Below, piece by piece: positions 18,417 to 25,349 of a stretch of 64,000 nt of DNA. The notes beneath the pieces are model-generated. The model searched no databases. It had not been told where the DNA came from and was given only the letters and a program-made list of their open reading frames with translations. The stretch is taken from assembly GCF_029760955.1 (NCBI RefSeq), contig NZ_CP121682.1, positions 2,666,001 to 2,730,000 on the forward strand, read 5' to 3'. The stretch's first letter is position 1. Each line of letters opens with the position of its first letter. Source of the DNA: Streptomyces cathayae. Lineage in GTDB: Bacteria > Actinomycetota > Actinomycetes > Streptomycetales > Streptomycetaceae. The position numbers and the translations under genes were made by a program.

Positions 18417-19427
18417 ATGCGCCGCTACGGCAAGCACACCGACGAGGACGACATCCGCTCCCGCCCGAACCGCAAGGGCAACCGGCCGCGCACCCACATC
18501 CGGCCCAAGCACGAGGACGCCGCGGAGGGCCTGGTCCTCACCGTCGACCGGGGCCGGCTGACCTGCCTCGTCGAGGACCGGATCGTGCTCGCCATGAAGG
18601 CCCGGGAGCTGGGCCGCAAGGCGGCGGTGGTCGGTGACCGGGTGGCGATCGTCGGCGACCTCTCGGGCAGGAAGGACACCCTCGCGCGGATCGTCCGCAT
18701 CGCCGCGCGGACGTCGGTACTGCGCCGTACCGCGGACGACGACGACCCCTACGAGCGGGTCGTCGTCGCCAACGCCGACCAGCTGGCCGTCGTCACCGCC
18801 CTCGCCGACCCCGAGCCCCGCCCGCGCCTGATCGACCGCTGTCTGGTCGCGGCGTACGACGGCGGGCTGACCCCGCTGCTGGTGCTGACCAAGTCGGACC
18901 TCGCCCCGCCCGACAAGCTGCTGGAGCTGTACGGCGACCTCGACATCCCGTACGTCGTCACCAACCGGGCGGAACTGGAGAGCGGCGCGGCGGCCGACCG
19001 GGTGCGGGAGCAGTTGGAGGGCCGGATCACGGCGTTCGTGGGGCACTCCGGGGTCGGTAAGACGACGCTGGTGAACGCGCTGGTGCCGGAGGAACGGCGG
19101 CGTTCGACCGGGCACGTCAACGCGGTGACGGGGCGCGGGCGCCATACGACGACGTCCGCACTGGCACTGCCCCTGTCGGGTGCGGAGGGATGGGTGGTCG
19201 ACACCCCCGGGGTGCGGTCGTTCGGCCTCGCCCATGTCGATCCGTCCCGGGTCATCCACGCCTTCCCCGATCTGGAGCCGGGTACGGAGGGCTGTCCTCG
19301 CGCGTGCAGTCACGACGAACCGGACTGCGCGCTGGACGCCTGGGTCGCCGAGGGGCACGCGGGCCCGGCGCGTCTGTACTCACTGCGGAGGCTGCTGGCG
19401 ACGCGGGAGCGCACGGAAGGCGACTGA
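18417..19427 (+). CDS. rsgA: ribosome small-subunit-dependent GTPase A
   Basis: Circularly permuted GTPase that matures or checks the 30S ribosomal subunit. 336 residues from ATG 18417 with AGGAACG upstream. Order of motifs is the permuted one: an N-terminal OB-fold basic region (RPNRKGNRPRTHIRPKH), G4 TKSD, then G1 GHSGVGKTTLVNAL, G3 DTPGVRSFGL, and the C-terminal zinc finger CPRACSHDEPDC. The upstream neighbour aroA ends 11 bases before. Ends 114 bases before the SMR gene, which may have its own promoter. Confidence 0.94.
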   Translation: MRRYGKHTDEDDIRSRPNRKGNRPRTHIRPKHEDAAEGLVLTVDRGRLTCLVEDRIVLAMKARELGRKAAVVGDRVAIVGDLSGRKDTLARIVRIAARTSVLRRTADDDDPYERVVVANADQLAVVTALADPEPRPRLIDRCLVAAYDGGLTPLLVLTKSDLAPPDKLLELYGDLDIPYVVTNRAELESGAAADRVREQLEGRITAFVGHSGVGKTTLVNALVPEERRRSTGHVNAVTGRGRHTTTSALALPLSGAEGWVVDTPGVRSFGLAHVDPSRVIHAFPDLEPGTEGCPRACSHDEPDCALDAWVAEGHAGPARLYSLRRLLATRERTEGD

Positions 19428-19541
19428 CCCTCGCGTGTTTGTCATGGCCTGCGGACGGTAAGTGCATAATCGCACCGAGTCGGATCCGAAGCCGTCGAAT
19501 CCGGCGAAACGGCCACTGACGGGACAACGGGAGGACGACAC

Positions 19542-19865
19542 ATGGCGTGGCTCATGGTCGTGGTGGCCGGGTTGCTGGAGACCGGGTTCGCCGTGTGCCT
19601 GAAGCTGTCCCACGGTTTCACCCGGCTGTGGCCGACGGTCGCCTTCTGCGCGTTCGCGCTGGGCAGCTTCGGCCTGCTGACCCTGGCCCTGAAGAAGCTC
19701 GACGTCGGGCCGGCGTACGCCGTGTGGACAGGGATCGGGGCGGCGGGGACGGCGATCTACGGGATGGTGTTCCTGGGGGACCTGGTGTCGACGCTGAAGA
19801 TCGTGTCGATCTCCCTCGTGATCATCGGAGTGATCGGACTGCAGCTGTCGGGATCGGCGCGGTGA
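19542..19865 (+). CDS. small multidrug resistance (SMR) family transporter, SugE/Gdx-like
   Basis: A 107-residue inner-membrane protein with four hydrophobic helices and the SMR essential glutamate in helix 1 (GLLETGFAVCLKLS). The sequence KLSHGFTRLWPT is typical of the SugE/Gdx subgroup, many members of which export guanidinium; that substrate is an inference. ATG 19542 has GGGAGGACG upstream. The 114 bases before it contain TTGTCA (19439-19444) and CATAAT (19465-19470), a possible but widely spaced promoter. Convergent with the TetR gene, so TetR is not its obvious divergent regulator. Confidence 0.88.
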   Translation: MAWLMVVVAGLLETGFAVCLKLSHGFTRLWPTVAFCAFALGSFGLLTLALKKLDVGPAYAVWTGIGAAGTAIYGMVFLGDLVSTLKIVSISLVIIGVIGLQLSGSAR

Positions 19866-19925
19866 GCGCGGAACGCCGACTCTCATGAGCATGCGCCGCG
19901 TGTGCCGCACGCGGCGCACGCTTCG

Positions 19926-20546
19926 CTACGGCATCGGCTGACGGCTCAGGGCCCTGCGGACCAGGTCGGCGATGCCGCCCTCGGTCGGCGGCGGTGCGGC
20001 GACACAGGACAGAGCCAGGCGTACCACCAGCTCGCAGGAGCGGGCCAGTTCGGCGGTGTCGGTTCTGGGCACCCCGGGGCCGGCCAGGACGGCCACGGCT
20101 CGGTCGCGGACGAGGGCCACCAGGTCGGCGGGCGAGGGCAGCGGGCCGTCGGCGCGGCGCTGGGCGGGCACGGCGGAGCCGGACCGGATCCGCACCAGGG
20201 TCGGGGAGGGCAGTCGCTCGCTCCAGCAGCCGGTGAGCAGGGCGCGGACCAGGGCGTTCCCGGCGGCCGCGGCGACGGTCCACTCGGCAGCCGCGGTGAG
20301 CCGGTCGCGGGGGTCACGGGGGTCGTGGTGGACGGTGAGGGCACGGTCGAAGCCGGCGAGGTAGCCGTCGGCCTCCCGGCGGACCAGGGCCCTGGCGAGT
20401 CCGTCCTTGCTGCCGAACTCGTTGTAGAGGGTCTGCCGGGACACCCCGGCGGCCGCGGCCACGTCCACCATCCGCACCGCGGACCACGGGCGACGCGTGA
20501 GTGCCGCGTAAGCGGCGTCCAGCAGAGATTCCCGCGCTGCGGGCAT
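19926..20546 (-). CDS. TetR family transcriptional regulator
   Basis: 206-residue DNA-binding repressor-type protein; ligand unknown. The N-terminal helix-turn-helix is complete: MVDVAAAAGVSRQTLYNEFGSKDGLARALV. The C-terminal domain is Ala/Arg-rich and probably alpha-helical (TetR_C type). ATG 20546 is favoured because GGAGG lies five bases upstream; the adjacent ATG 20549 is too close to it. Neighbours: convergent SMR transporter on one side, divergent hisN-like gene on the other, with a strong inverted repeat in the shared intergenic region that could be its operator. Confidence 0.88.
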   Translation of the reverse strand: MPAARESLLDAAYAALTRRPWSAVRMVDVAAAAGVSRQTLYNEFGSKDGLARALVRREADGYLAGFDRALTVHHDPRDPRDRLTAAAEWTVAAAAGNALVRALLTGCWSERLPSPTLVRIRSGSAVPAQRRADGPLPSPADLVALVRDRAVAVLAGPGVPRTDTAELARSCELVVRLALSCVAAPPPTEGGIADLVRRALSRQPMP

Positions 20547-20679
20547 CATCGCCTCCCTCGGGGCGGGCGAGCGGCTCTGCGCTTCAGATTTGACGCGCCG
20601 CCGGGCACTGTCAAGGGTTCGCGTGGGGTGTGGAGTTCGTGGTGCCGCGGGAGGTGTCCCGGCCGCCCGGCGCATACGT

Positions 20680-20728
20680 GGATCGCGCGCGGGGCGTAGG
20701 CGACCCGCGCACTCCCCGCGCGCGATCC
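20680..20728. repeat. inverted repeat between tetR and hisN
   Basis: GGATCGCGCGCGGGG (20680-20694) and its exact complement CCCCGCGCGCGATCC (20714-20728) are separated by 19 nt. The 15-bp arms are perfect. The element is 134 bases upstream of the TetR start and 80 bases upstream of the hisN start, suitable for an operator or an RNA hairpin. Which of the two cannot be told from the sequence. Confidence 0.7.
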
Positions 20729-20808
20729 GCACACGGCGGCGCACAGCGGGCGCACAGCCCGCGAACCCGAGGTAGCCCCGGCCCCACCTCGGCGGATACG
20801 GTTCTCGC

Positions 20809-21609
20809 ATGCCCGACTACCTTGACGACCTGCGTCTCGCCCACGTCCTCGCGGACGCCGCCGACGCCGCGACGATGGACCGGTTCAAGGCCCTCGACCT
20901 CAAGGTGGAGACCAAACCGGACATGACGCCGGTGACCGAGGCGGACAAGGGCACGGAGGACATCATTCGCGGCCACCTGAAGCGTGCCCGTCCGAGGGAC
21001 GCGGTCCTCGGCGAGGAGTACGGGGTGGAGGGCACGGGCCCGCGACGCTGGGTGATCGATCCGATCGACGGCACCAAGAACTACGTGCGCGGCGTCCCGG
21101 TCTGGGCCACGCTGATCGCCCTGATGGAGGCCGGAGAGGGGGGCTTCCAGCCCGTCGTCGGGCTGGTCTCGGCTCCCGCCCTGGGCCGCCGCTGGTGGGC
21201 CGCGCAGGGTCACGGCGCCTTCACCGGCCGCAGCCTGTCCCAGGCCTCCCGGCTCCAGGTGTCCGGGGTCTCCAAGCTCTCCGACGCCTCCTTCGCGTAC
21301 TCCTCGCTCAGCGGCTGGGAGGAGCAGGGGCGCCTGGACGGCTTCCTCGACCTCACCCGCGAGGTGTGGCGCACGCGCGCGTACGGCGACTTCTGGCCGT
21401 ACATGATGGTCGCCGAGGGGTCGGTGGACATGTGCGCGGAACCGGAGCTGTCCCTCTGGGACATGGCGGCCACCGCGATCGTGGTCACCGAGGCCGGCGG
21501 CAGCTTCACCGGACTCGACGGTCGCCCCGGACCGCACAGCGGCAACGCCGCCGCCTCGAACGGGTTGCTGCACGACGAACTGCTGGGCTATCTCAACCAG
21601 CGCTACTGA
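20809..21609 (+). CDS. hisN: inositol monophosphatase family enzyme, probable histidinol-phosphatase
   Basis: 266-residue Mg2+/Li+-type phosphatase. Metal-site motifs: [20 protein letters not shown] (the DPxDGT signature) and [18 protein letters not shown]. Actinobacterial members in this position act as histidinol-phosphatase HisN in histidine synthesis; general inositol-phosphatase activity is the alternative. ATG 20809 lies only seven bases after a TACGGT minus-10 (20797-20802) and has no ribosome binding site, so the mRNA may be leaderless. Monocistronic in appearance. Confidence 0.85.
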   Translation: MPDYLDDLRLAHVLADAADAATMDRFKALDLKVETKPDMTPVTEADKGTEDIIRGHLKRARPRDAVLGEEYGVEGTGPRRWVIDPIDGTKNYVRGVPVWATLIALMEAGEGGFQPVVGLVSAPALGRRWWAAQGHGAFTGRSLSQASRLQVSGVSKLSDASFAYSSLSGWEEQGRLDGFLDLTREVWRTRAYGDFWPYMMVAEGSVDMCAEPELSLWDMAATAIVVTEAGGSFTGLDGRPGPHSGNAAASNGLLHDELLGYLNQRY

Positions 21610-21778
21610 CGTCCGGTCCGAGGGCACGCCCCCCGTTGCGCCGCACACGCCCTCTTGTTGGCTCCCGCTTTGCCTGCGACTGTGAGGGTCCCCCCACTTG
21701 TGAACTTGTGAAACCGTGAACTAGCGGATCGACCCAAGGTCCGCCGGCACGGTTTCCGGTAGGAGGTGGCTCCATCCC

Positions 21779-22183
21779 ATGCTCGTCCGCGACGCCATGA
21801 GCACGGTGGTCCTCACCATCGGCCCCGCTCACACACTCCGCCAGGCCGCCACCCTGATGTCCACCCGCCGCGTCGGCGCGGCCGTGGTCCTCGACCCCGA
21901 CGGCACCGGCATCGGCATTCTCACCGAACGCGACATCCTCGACTCCCTGGGGCTGGGTCAGGACCCGGACTCCGAGCACGCCCACTCCCACACCACGACC
22001 GACGTCGTCTTCGCCGCCCCGTCCTGGACGCTCGAGGACGCCGCGCACGCCATGACACGGGGCGGCTTCCGCCATCTGATCGTCCTGGAGCGGGACGAGC
22101 CCATCGGCATCGTCTCGGTCCGCGACATCATCCGCTGCTGGGCTCCCGTACGACGACAGGCCGCCCGGCACACACCGGCATAA
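21779..22183 (+). CDS. CBS-domain pair protein
   Basis: 134-residue cytoplasmic protein consisting of two CBS motifs (about 8-60 and 72-125): VLTIGPAHTLRQAATLMS...GILTERDIL and VFAAPSWTLEDAAHAMT...GIVSVRDII. Such stand-alone pairs bind adenine nucleotides and often act as energy sensors; the target is unknown. A His-rich linker (HAHSHTT) separates the two motifs. ATG 21779 follows a strong AGGAGGTGG site. Upstream, an 8-bp direct repeat ACTTGTGA occurs twice in tandem (21696-21711) with a weaker third copy. Followed directly by a strong terminator. Confidence 0.88.
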   Translation: MLVRDAMSTVVLTIGPAHTLRQAATLMSTRRVGAAVVLDPDGTGIGILTERDILDSLGLGQDPDSEHAHSHTTTDVVFAAPSWTLEDAAHAMTRGGFRHLIVLERDEPIGIVSVRDIIRCWAPVRRQAARHTPA

Positions 22184-22184
22184 C

Positions 22185-22222
22185 CGACGGGCCGGGCCCC
22201 CTGAAGGGGGCCCGGCCCGTCG
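22185..22222 (+). terminator. terminator after the CBS gene
   Basis: Perfect 17-bp GC stem (22185-22201 with 22206-22222) closed by a TGAA tetraloop, starting one base after the CBS stop codon. No T tract. Confidence 0.85.
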
Positions 22223-22320
22223 CAACGGCAAGCGGTCCAGCGCTGGAATCAGCCGCGCAGGGCCTGGACCGCGGCTTCCAGCCGCTTGCCGAAGTATTCA
22301 CCCTTGGCTAAAGCCAGCAC

Positions 22321-22404
22321 TGATCCTACAATGGACAATGTCTAAGTCAAGCAATGCTCCAAAGTCACACCTGTTCGGGACCTGGTCCCTCCGACTGTTA
22401 GGCT
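22321..22404. promoter_or_regulatory. AT-rich control region of the Fur-family gene
   Basis: Bases 22321-22365 are unusually AT-rich for this genome and contain GACA-A-TGTC (22334-22342). A perfect GGGACC-T-GGTCCC palindrome (22377-22389) and a TAGGCT minus-10 (22399-22404) follow; the ATG is eight bases after the minus-10. An AT-rich dyad region is the usual kind of Fur/PerR-family operator, so autoregulation is likely but not proven. Confidence 0.5.
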
Positions 22405-22411
22405 GGTGTCC

Positions 22412-22828
22412 ATGAGCGACCTTCTGGAACGACTGCGCGGACGTGGATGGCGGATGACCGCACAGCGTCGTGTGGTGGCCGAGGTCCTCGACGGCGATCA
22501 TGTCCATCTGACAGCCGACGAGGTGCACGCCAGAGCTGTCACCAGGTTGCCGGAGATCTCCCGGGCGACCGTCTACAACACCTTGGGCGAACTGGTCACC
22601 CTCGGTGAGGTGGTGGAAGTCGCCACGGACAAACGAGCCAAGCGTTACGACCCGAACGCCCACCAGCCGCACCACCACCTGGTGTGCGCGCAGTGCGGCG
22701 CGATCCGGGACGTGCACCCGACGGGCAACCCGCTGGCCGACCTCCCCGACACCGAGCGCTTCGGCTTCACGGTCTCGAGCGTCGAGATGACGTATCGGGG
22801 CGTCTGCCCGAACTGCGCCGCGGCGTAG
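22412..22828 (+). CDS. Fur family transcriptional regulator
   Basis: 138-residue metal-dependent repressor. Winged helix: ADEVHARAVTRLPEISRATV followed by YNTLGELVTLGEV. Metal-binding HHH at 87-89 (HQPHHHLVCAQC), and structural zinc CxxC pairs C92/C95 and C132/C135. Synteny suggests the orthologue of the peroxide-responsive S. coelicolor CatR (SCO5206, from memory); no catalase gene lies in the window, and PerR-type versus Fur-type sensing cannot be settled from sequence. ATG 22412 used; a GTG two codons upstream is in frame. A strong terminator follows. Confidence 0.9.
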   Translation: MSDLLERLRGRGWRMTAQRRVVAEVLDGDHVHLTADEVHARAVTRLPEISRATVYNTLGELVTLGEVVEVATDKRAKRYDPNAHQPHHHLVCAQCGAIRDVHPTGNPLADLPDTERFGFTVSSVEMTYRGVCPNCAAA

Positions 22829-22860
22829 GCACCCGGCCCGCGCCGCCCTTCTCCCAGCCG

Positions 22861-22901
22861 CGCACGAAAGCCCCCGGCAGCACGCCGGGGGCTTTCGTGC
22901 G
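22861..22901 (+). terminator. terminator after the Fur-family gene
   Basis: Perfect 18-bp stem (22861-22878 with 22884-22901), 5-nt loop, 32 bases after the Fur stop. Confidence 0.88.
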
Positions 22902-22947
22902 CTTGAGGGACTTTCGGGTGCGTCCAGGAGCCCGACCGAGGACATAC

Positions 22948-22985
22948 GCCGAGGGCCGGAACCCTTTCGGATTCCGGCCCTCGGC
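22948..22985 (-). terminator. terminator after the first initiator tRNA
   Basis: 14-bp stem (22948-22961 with 22972-22985) and 10-nt loop, six bases beyond the tRNA 3' end in its direction of transcription. Confidence 0.75.
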
Positions 22986-22991
22986 CTTCAG

Positions 22992-23065
22992 TAGCGGGGA
23001 CAGGATTTGAACCTGCGACCTCTGGGTTATGAGCCCAGCGAGCTACCGAGCTGCTCCACCCCGCG
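22992..23065 (-). tRNA. initiator tRNA-fMet (CAT), copy 1
   Basis: 74-nt cloverleaf on the minus strand with anticodon CAT in the loop CTCATAA. Initiator features: the three consecutive G-C pairs in the anticodon stem (GGG/CCC) and an unpaired first position of the acceptor stem (C1 opposite U72). CCA is not encoded. The sequence is identical to copy 2 at 25221-25294. Confidence 0.95.
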
Positions 23066-23180
23066 GCGATGAATGCAACGTTACGTCAAGGATGCGGACA
23101 GAAGCAAATCCCTTTCGGTGGGGGCCGTGAGCCCTTGAGGTGCGCGGTCTCCGAGGGCTGCGATCTCTTGAGGTGCGCGG

Positions 23181-24998
23181 TCACGCGGACAGTTCCTCGC
23201 GGAGCGCGTCGCGCAGGCGGATCGCTCGTTCCGTGACCGCCGTCGGGCCCAGCGCCGCCGCACGGTCGGCCCAGCGCTGGCCCTCGACGAGCTCGCCCCG
23301 GCGCGCGTAGACCAGGGCGAGCCGCAGAGCCGCGCGGCCGTGTCCGGCGTCGGCCGCGCGGGCCCACCACACGGCCGCCTCGGGCTCGCTGCCCTCCCGG
23401 GCCAGCAGCAGGCCCAGGTTGAAGGCGCCGTTGCGGGAACCGGCCTCGGCCGCCTCCCGGTACCAGCGGGCCGCCTCGACCACGTCACCGCGGGCCGCGG
23501 CGAGCATGCCGACGCGCACCTGCGCGCGCCGGTGGCCCTGGGAGGCGGCACGTTCGTACCACTCCTCGCACTCGCTGCGCCGGCTCACCGGTTCGCCCAG
23601 TTCGTGCGCGGGCTCCGGCGGGCGACGGGCGTCCAGGACGGTGGCCAGGCGGTAGGCGGCCTCGGCGCTGCCGCCGCCCGCCGCGCACCGCAGGAACCGC
23701 TCCGCCTCACCCTCGTCGCCGCCACGCAACCGGGCCATGCCGACCTGGAGTGCGGCTTCCGTGTGCCCGGCGGCCGCCGCCCGCTCGTACCAGCGCAGCG
23801 CGGCCGCGTTCTCCTCCCGGCCCGCGTGCAGAATGCCGAGGTTGAAGGCGGCGTCCACGCTCCCCGCCTCCGCGGCCTTGGAGAACCAGGGCTCCGCACC
23901 CGTCTCGTCCCCGGCCGTCAGCAGCAGGATCGCCAGTGCGTTGGCCGCCTCGCGGTGACCCGCGTAGGCGGCCCGGCGGTACCACTGCTCGGCCTGTCCG
24001 GTCCGGCCCTGCTCGGCGCAGAGCAGGGCGAGGTTGTACGCGCCGTTGACGTCGCCCGCGTCCATCGCGGCCCGGTACCAGCGTTCGGCGGTCTGGGTCT
24101 CGCCGCGCTCGGCGTGCAGGGCGCCCAGCGCGTTGGCGGCGTTGCCGTCGCCGTTCTGGGCCGCGCGCAGCCACCAGACGGCGGCGTTGTCGGTGTCTCC
24201 GGCGTCGCGCAGCAGGAAGCCGAGCGCACAGGCGGCCCGCGCTTCCCCGTCCTTGGCGGACGTCAGATACCAGCGGCCGGCCTCCTTGAGCTCGCCGCGC
24301 CTCTCCAGGATCACGCCGAGGTGCAGTGCGGCCCGGCGGTGCCCCCGCGCGGCGGCCTGCCGGTACCACTGCTCGGCCTCCTCCACTAACGGGTGGCCTC
24401 TGTCGTCGGTCTCCTCCGCGGCCTTCCGGTCCAGCGCCCTGGCCAGCCGGTAGGCGGCCTCCCGGTGCCCCCGCTCGGCGGCGGCCCGCATCCAGCGCTC
24501 GGTCCCGGCCGTGTCCCCGCGGTGTTCCAGCAGGTCGGCGAGTGCGTAGGCGCCCAGTACATGGTCCTGCTCGGCGGCCTGGCGCAGCCAGTACTCGGCG
24601 GCGGGCTCGTCACCGCGCTCGCGGTGGTGCCGGCCGAGTGCGTGGGCCGCCGGGGCGGAACCGGCGACGGCGGCGATCCGCCACCATCCAGCGGCCTCCT
24701 CCGCGTATCCCCGCTGGAACAGGAGGACGCCCAGGTTGTTGGCGGCGGCGCGGTCGCCCGCGGCGGTGGCGGCACGCAGCTGGGGCTCGGCTCCGGCGAG
24801 GTCGCCGCGGCGCAGCAGCATGGCGCCGAGGACGCTCATCGCCTCCACGTCGCCGGCTTCGGCAGCGAGCCGCCGGCGCAGCTCCTCGGCTGCCTCGTCG
24901 GCGGCTTCCCCCGTCTCGTCGCGGGGCTCCTCCCGCAGAGAGGACTGCTCAAAACGCCCTGTCTCGTACAGAGTTGCCCTATCCCCCATAACGTCCAT
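23181..24998 (-). CDS. Sel1-like repeat protein
   Basis: 605 residues made almost entirely of about fifteen tandem Sel1-like repeats of roughly 36 residues, each ending in a pattern such as AERWYRAAMDAGDVNGAYNL or AVWWLRAAQNGDGNAANALG. Such solenoids are protein-protein interaction scaffolds; target unknown, location probably cytoplasmic. A short region near 455-475 (PPEPAHELGEPVSRRSE) interrupts the array. ATG 24998 is used; ATG 24989 is possible and neither has a good ribosome binding site. It lies between two identical initiator tRNA genes on the same strand. Confidence 0.85.
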   Translation of the reverse strand: MDVMGDRATLYETGRFEQSSLREEPRDETGEAADEAAEELRRRLAAEAGDVEAMSVLGAMLLRRGDLAGAEPQLRAATAAGDRAAANNLGVLLFQRGYAEEAAGWWRIAAVAGSAPAAHALGRHHRERGDEPAAEYWLRQAAEQDHVLGAYALADLLEHRGDTAGTERWMRAAAERGHREAAYRLARALDRKAAEETDDRGHPLVEEAEQWYRQAAARGHRRAALHLGVILERRGELKEAGRWYLTSAKDGEARAACALGFLLRDAGDTDNAAVWWLRAAQNGDGNAANALGALHAERGETQTAERWYRAAMDAGDVNGAYNLALLCAEQGRTGQAEQWYRRAAYAGHREAANALAILLLTAGDETGAEPWFSKAAEAGSVDAAFNLGILHAGREENAAALRWYERAAAAGHTEAALQVGMARLRGGDEGEAERFLRCAAGGGSAEAAYRLATVLDARRPPEPAHELGEPVSRRSECEEWYERAASQGHRRAQVRVGMLAAARGDVVEAARWYREAAEAGSRNGAFNLGLLLAREGSEPEAAVWWARAADAGHGRAALRLALVYARRGELVEGQRWADRAAALGPTAVTERAIRLRDALREELSA

Positions 24999-25162
24999 CG
25001 TCGCACCACCCGCAACCTGGGTACACCTGACATGCCGCAGTCAGTGAGGTCACTTCAGCGTTTTGTCGACATGCCCACAGAGAGACAAGTCAAACACAGA
25101 TCGGCCAACTCCCGCCGCCGGCGCGGCCGTCGCCGGGCTCGGCACATGCGTTCGCACACCAC

Positions 25163-25196
25163 AAAGGCCCGGATTCCTCAAGGAATCCGGGCCTTT
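25163..25196 (-). terminator. terminator after the second initiator tRNA
   Basis: 15-bp stem AAAGGCCCGGATTCC (25163-25177) with its complement (25182-25196) and a TCAA loop, 25 bases after the tRNA on its strand. The T-rich end of the stem makes it work as an intrinsic terminator. Confidence 0.8.
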
Positions 25197-25220
25197 GATG
25201 TCGCCTCATCGCGACTTCAG

Positions 25221-25294
25221 TAGCGGGGACAGGATTTGAACCTGCGACCTCTGGGTTATGAGCCCAGCGAGCTACCGAGCTGCTCCACCCCGCG
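25221..25294 (-). tRNA. initiator tRNA-fMet (CAT), copy 2
   Basis: Identical over all 74 bases to copy 1, and the five bases after the 3' end (CTTCA on the plus strand) are also the same. Same initiator hallmarks. CCA not encoded. Confidence 0.95.
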
Positions 25295-25349
25295 CCGTTG
25301 TGTTGCAACCGTACCACGGCGCGGGGTGGGCCTTTGACCAGGCCGCTTG

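Noticed and set aside
19439..19470. Vegetative promoter for the SMR gene
   Set aside because: TTGTCA and CATAAT are present but separated by 20 nt, longer than normal; mentioned only in the gene note.
19428..19541. Possible guanidine (ykkC/mini-ykkC) riboswitch before the SMR gene
   Set aside because: Several ACGG tetranucleotides occur but none sits in a closed hairpin loop, and the conserved guanidine-I or guanidine-III sequence could not be aligned.
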